A DNA stretch of 64,000 nt from Lutjanus erythropterus (Eukaryota; Chordata; Actinopteri; Lutjaniformes; Lutjanidae): assembly GCA_020091685.1 (NCBI GenBank), contig CM034597.1, positions 30,864,388 to 30,928,387 of the forward strand, written 5' to 3'. Below are positions 59,791 through 64,000 of the stretch, piece after piece. The position numbers and the translations under genes are program-made. The notes under the pieces are model-generated. The model did no database searches and had not been told where the DNA came from. It was given only the letters and a program-made list of their open reading frames with translations. Numbering within the stretch: the stretch's first letter is position 1; each line of letters opens with the position of its first letter.

Positions 59791-60324
59791 TGTACTTGAG
59801 TACCAAAAGTTTAAAAAATGAACTCTGAATTCTATACTCGTGCCCGTAATCGGCTCCAGATCAGAGCAGAAACCAGTATGACTTCTTCCAGGAGCTCCAG
59901 TTCTGCCCCCAGCTCTCTCCTCCAAAGCTCCCCAGCGCTCAGCAGCCGTCTGTGGGTGAGAAGCAGCTCTGTCCCTAAGCTCTACCTGGTCCTCCACACA
60001 CAACATTCAGCAAAGCCACTGAATTTTCACATCTAACTTGGTGATTTAAGGGTTAAGAGTCTAATGTGACACCTTGAAAAAAAGTGAAAGACTGACAATG
60101 ACATAAACAAGACAAAAGCTGCAAATCCTCTAAATCTACAATCAAAATAGTTAGCTGTTAATTTTCAACACCTCATCTCTGTAGTAAATTTAAATTACTG
60201 AAAATAAAAGTCTCAGTGGGCAGACTCTTAATACATCCAGTGCGTTTTTACAGGGGAATGACTAATTTAGGGATTATCCCAAAGTAAAAACTGACAAATT
60301 TTTCAACCAACCCTCCTTGGTAAT

Positions 60325-60560
60325 TTGAGTTCAGGGCCCGGTGAGCCTGTTCTGATGTAATAATCAGGATAATCTGTCTGTAATAGCTGGATTACAGCAG
60401 GTTAGAGAGACTGTACTCTTTGGCAGAGCCCTCCTCTGGACCTAAACTCTAATTCATTAATCAACTAATGCCCATTCAAGGCCTGCTTAGAGACACAGAG
60501 GAGCTCAACAGAGCTCTGAGAGAGGGAGCTTCAACCCAACTTCACTGCTAAACTTTAATC
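60325..60560. promoter_or_regulatory. Candidate conserved noncoding element with OTX-type sites
   Basis: Within 240 bp there are several TAATC/GGATTA words (AATAATCAGGATAATC, GCTGGATTACAG) and homeodomain words (CTCTAATTCATTAATCAA). The block is non-repetitive, in a repeat-rich setting. Conservation is not testable here. Confidence 0.35.
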
Positions 60561-60847
60561 CCTCTGCTCTGATCGCCAACACCTGCCTGTCCTGGGCGCA
60601 GCCACCACCACTCTCTTTTTTCCTCTATCTCTTTTGCTCATCAACAAACACTGTGTGGAAAGTAGCTCTGGAATATTCACACATGAAGGAAATCTGCAGA
60701 CTTTACAGAAAGTATGGCTGCTCATTTGGACAATTTGAAATGTGCAGATGATACACAGCCTATATAGACAGACACTTCAGTGTGGCGTGAACCGTGTCGT
60801 CACATGAACATGATGCTGATATGACGTTTACGGTCTAGACAAGGGGT

Positions 60848-60925
60848 AAGTGACTAATGGGAAAAACAATTTTAGAAACTGGTCCTGTACTGAAGCAAAA
60901 CTGAGCTACAACGTAAACTCTCTAG
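60848..60925 (+). repeat. Dispersed repeat family copy 4
   Basis: AAGTGACTAATGGGAAAAAC and TTTTAGAAACTGGTCCTGTA match the 12983-13165 and 32034-32130 copies. Confidence 0.55.
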
Positions 60926-61548
60926 GCAACTGTGCACCCTCAAAGTACAGTGATTGGTGGCTACTAACATTCTATTTCCCCTTCACAATAAAAGCAGTCA
61001 GTTATTTTGTTATCTCAAAGCTTTTACTGTGAAGCATGCAGGAAAAATCAGGAAACGTTGGGATTTATCATCAGTTATGAACACAACTGCAATCAGCTGA
61101 AAGCGAACCTGAGAAAGTAAAATTAAGCAGATACCTGAATGTACAAACAACGACACAGGAGAGAAACTAAACATCAAACCACGGAGATTCAGTTAGAAGC
61201 TACAAAAGTACTGAGAGATGAACAGACACTTTGAAAAACCTCTTCCTCTCTGCTCTCCTGCTGCACAGACAGGAGATCAGTCTTGGCTTTCTGACCTCCC
61301 GAAAATAAGGTCAATCGCCTCTTTTTTTAGCAGATTTAGCCATGTTTAAAAGATAGCATGTCTGCACTAACTTTGGTGCAAAAAAATTATGTGTTAGCTA
61401 AACCTACATAACGCAAAACAATGTGGAGCAATGCTCTAACTTTGAAACTACATAAAGAGAAAGTTTTTATCTGTACGTGTCAGGATGAGTGCTATGACCA
61501 CCTTGACTCTGAATCTCACTGTAAATAAACACACCCAATCTGTGACTC

Positions 61549-61574
61549 TCCTCCTCCTCCTCCTCCTCCTCCTC
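61549..61574. repeat. (CTC)n microsatellite
   Basis: About eight CTC units. Confidence 0.95.
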
Positions 61575-61671
61575 ATGCAGCCGCCATCCCCACTGTGGGG
61601 CCACAGGTCCGGTGTGAAACGCACGCAAACATTTAAATATTTCAGACAGTACTCTGGCTCACCAACCAGCC

Positions 61672-61707
61672 AACACACACACACACACACATACATACAC
61701 ACACACA
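61672..61707. repeat. (CA)n microsatellite, interrupted
   Basis: CA units with ATACAT interruptions. Confidence 0.9.
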
Positions 61708-61950
61708 ACACAGAGGGACGGCGACAGCTTCATAAATAGTCCATGAGGAGCGGACGGCCCCTCCTCACCACAACCTGTCAAAGGCCCACAATGATTTATT
61801 GATTTCTTTATTTGTCACATAAAAAGAGAAACTCGCCCCTCGTGTCTCTCTCCTTTTCCTTTTTCTTCCTCTCCCCCTCATCACTCCTTTGAAAAAAAAA
61901 AAAGGGGAGGACAAATCGCCATTTGACAGGTCGAACAAGAGGGAATTCCC

Positions 61951-61986
61951 TGTGTGTGTGTATGTGTGTGTGTGTGTGTGTGTGTG
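61951..61986. repeat. (GT)n microsatellite
   Basis: GT units with one TATGT interruption. Confidence 0.93.
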
Positions 61987-62696
61987 AAGGACCTGTGATT
62001 GCATCTGATTAACTGTCTTTATCATTTCGTTTCTGTATGTCTCATTAATAACAGATAAAGACAGTGTTTTACAGTATTAAAAAGAAATCAAACTCTTTCA
62101 TTTCCTTTCTCCCATCTTTTCATTTTCTCCCCATCCTTTCCTTTTTTCTTTTCTTTCCTTCCCTTCTACAGTTCTTCTCCTCTTAATTCAACTTTTTTTT
62201 AGCCGTTGTTTCCTTGTTTCCTTTCCTTCCACTCCCTCCTGGTACCTTTTCCTTAACTTTTTTCTTACCTCATTCTTGCACTCCACGATGACATTTCTCC
62301 TGTCCCACCTTGAAGATGTCCATCTCTGCCATCCTGCAGCTAAATACCTGAATACACACTTTTCTTTAGCTGTTATATGAGGTTCTACAGAGCGCAATTC
62401 AGTCTCACAGCAGTAGAGGTTGACAGGGACAGTCGTGTGCAACTGAGGACACGAGGATGACAGAACAATAGGACGTCTTCAGGTTGTTTTATTCCCTCCT
62501 GACTCTCCCTTCTCTTTTACTCACCTTCAGTCTGTCCTCTCCCTCCAGAATAAACCTCCCTCCCTCATTTATACGACTGATTTCTTTTTACTCACCCCTC
62601 ACTCTCCATCTGTTTCCTCTCCCTCCTCCCTTCTCTCTGTCCCTGTCCATCCATCCCTCTCTGTCCCCCCTCTGTCTATCTGTCCCCTGCTTTCAG

Positions 62697-62850
62697 AGCC
62701 TCTCGGAGCGCTGGCAGCCTGTCGATGAGAGGCATTGGTTGGCGGCCGGCGCAGTCGATGACCCTGACAGTGTGCAGTTATCGTTCTAATTAAGATGCCA
62801 CACTTGAGTTAAACCGCAGCATTAGGATTTGATGGGGAATTGATCAGGGT
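62697..62850. promoter_or_regulatory. Candidate conserved noncoding element
   Basis: A complex block after a pyrimidine tract with a CAG end, containing GTTATCGTTCTAATTAAGAT, a homeodomain-type TAATTA. The plus frame SLSERWQPVDERHW stops after 31 codons, so a terminal exon is a weak alternative. Confidence 0.35.
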
Positions 62851-62869
62851 GTCAGAGGCGGAGTGAGAC

Positions 62870-64000
62870 AGAGGGAGGGAGATGGGGAGGGGGAGATATG
62901 GTGGGAGAAGAGGAGAGGGTGGGAAGGGCTAACATAATGTGAGGGTATTTGGAACGAGGGAGGGGTAATAAACAGGGAAACAGAGAAAAACAAAAAAGAA
63001 AGAACTTGAGTGGGACAGAAAGACGGAGGAGAACAGTGGTGGCAAACACACAGAGTGAACTCCTGCCATGTGAGAGTACAGTGGCCCAGAGATGCAAAAA
63101 GAACAACAAACTTTGACGAAATATTGCAGTAAAGATTGTTGTTTTCATTTACACTATATTTTTCTTTATTTCAATAGTGTTTAGCTTTTGAATTCATGCT
63201 AAAATGCCAACTGGGCATTATAATGACTGTTGGGACATAGTCATTTTAAGTCACTTGTTATGTTACAGTCTTATCTGCAGAGAAAAGTAACTCACTTGAG
63301 TACATCTGCATTACCAAAAATGAAATCTATTTTTTTTTTATGCATTTTACTTGCCTGATGATGTTGACTTGCTCAGATTTTGTTGATTTGGTCCACTTTC
63401 CTTGATCTTTGTGCCACTACAAGGGATGAGTAGTTTGGTTTTATGATCGCAAGTCTGCACTAGGTCTTTTATTTTGAAAATTGACTGGATTCTCTTTGGT
63501 ATTCCCGTGTCTAACTTCCTGCCTGCTCAATCTCAATCTCAATCAGCTCTGGTAAAAGCAGCACAGCCGTGTCTGTCAGAGTCTCTTCCGTTGACAGGTA
63601 CAGAAATGAACACCAGTGTTTCTTTGTTTGACCCGCCCTGACGTCCTCCTTATGACTCTATCGCTCTTTATACTACATTACCTAACATTTTCTTCTCTAT
63701 GCATACATCCACATATACAGTATCTGGGTTCTTAACCATTTCTTGCATTGATACCTGGCTTTGTAACCATTTTTAATGTTAATAACTGGGTTCTTAGCCA
63801 TTATTTCCATTGATACAATAAAAGGACACATCTTCTCTACAGGTCAGTCCCTTAAAAACCCTAAAAAAGTCCAAAAAAGGTGTTATTCGTACACCATTTG
63901 GTGAGATCAGGATGCTTAGACATTTTTTTCTGATTTGTTTTTTTTTTAATGGAAAAATTAATTATTCTTAATTCCTTTTGTGGTGGAAAGACACATTTAG
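62870..64000. other. Intergenic DNA, no gene seen
   Basis: Purine-rich stretch at 62870-63030, otherwise unassigned. A short fragment with AACTCACTTGAGTACATCTG at 63288 is repeat-like. Confidence 0.5.

Overview
This 64 kb window is vertebrate nuclear DNA, almost certainly from a ray-finned (teleost, probably percomorph) fish. The evidence is intron-split genes with GT-AG (and one GC-AG) introns, long CA/GT microsatellites, a Rex3-type LINE fragment ending in GATG repeats, and several dispersed repeats typical of teleost genomes. There are no operons, CRISPR arrays, phage or prokaryotic features. I found no tRNA or rRNA gene.

Two genes are complete and confidently recognised. rhpn1 (rhophilin-1, Rho-GTP effector scaffold) lies on the + strand at 14283-33794 in 16 coding exons and predicts 686 residues with HR1, BRO1 and PDZ regions. 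atpaf1 (mitochondrial F1-ATPase assembly factor 1) lies on the - strand at 44039-39330 in 9 coding exons and predicts 303 residues. They are convergent, with about 5.5 kb of 3'UTR and repeats between their stop codons. A GC-rich promoter-like region with a perfect RFX X-box precedes rhpn1.

Three further coding exons are plausible but unidentified: a 3'-terminal exon on + at 1437-1672, a GC-rich exon on - at about 54179-53920, and a first exon on - at 57049-56684 encoding a signal-peptide-like N terminus. The genes they belong to extend outside the window or have exons I could not find.

Region by region: 1-2.3 kb is the tail of an upstream gene; 2.3-13.8 kb is gene-free and repeat-rich (TIR element, 70-bp tandem array, 22-bp minisatellite, Rex3 copy with a 5' inversion); 13.85-36.2 kb is rhpn1 with its promoter and 3'UTR; 36.2-39.3 kb is repeats; 39.3-44.1 kb is atpaf1; 44.1-53.9 kb is AT-rich with a large palindromic transposon; 53.9-57.1 kb holds the two unidentified minus-strand exons, a foldback repeat and a 1.08-kb polypyrimidine tract; 57.1-64 kb is microsatellites, repeats and candidate conserved noncoding elements. 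No new biological system is evident. The most unusual items are the structured repeats, the two unidentified minus-strand exons and the X-box promoter.
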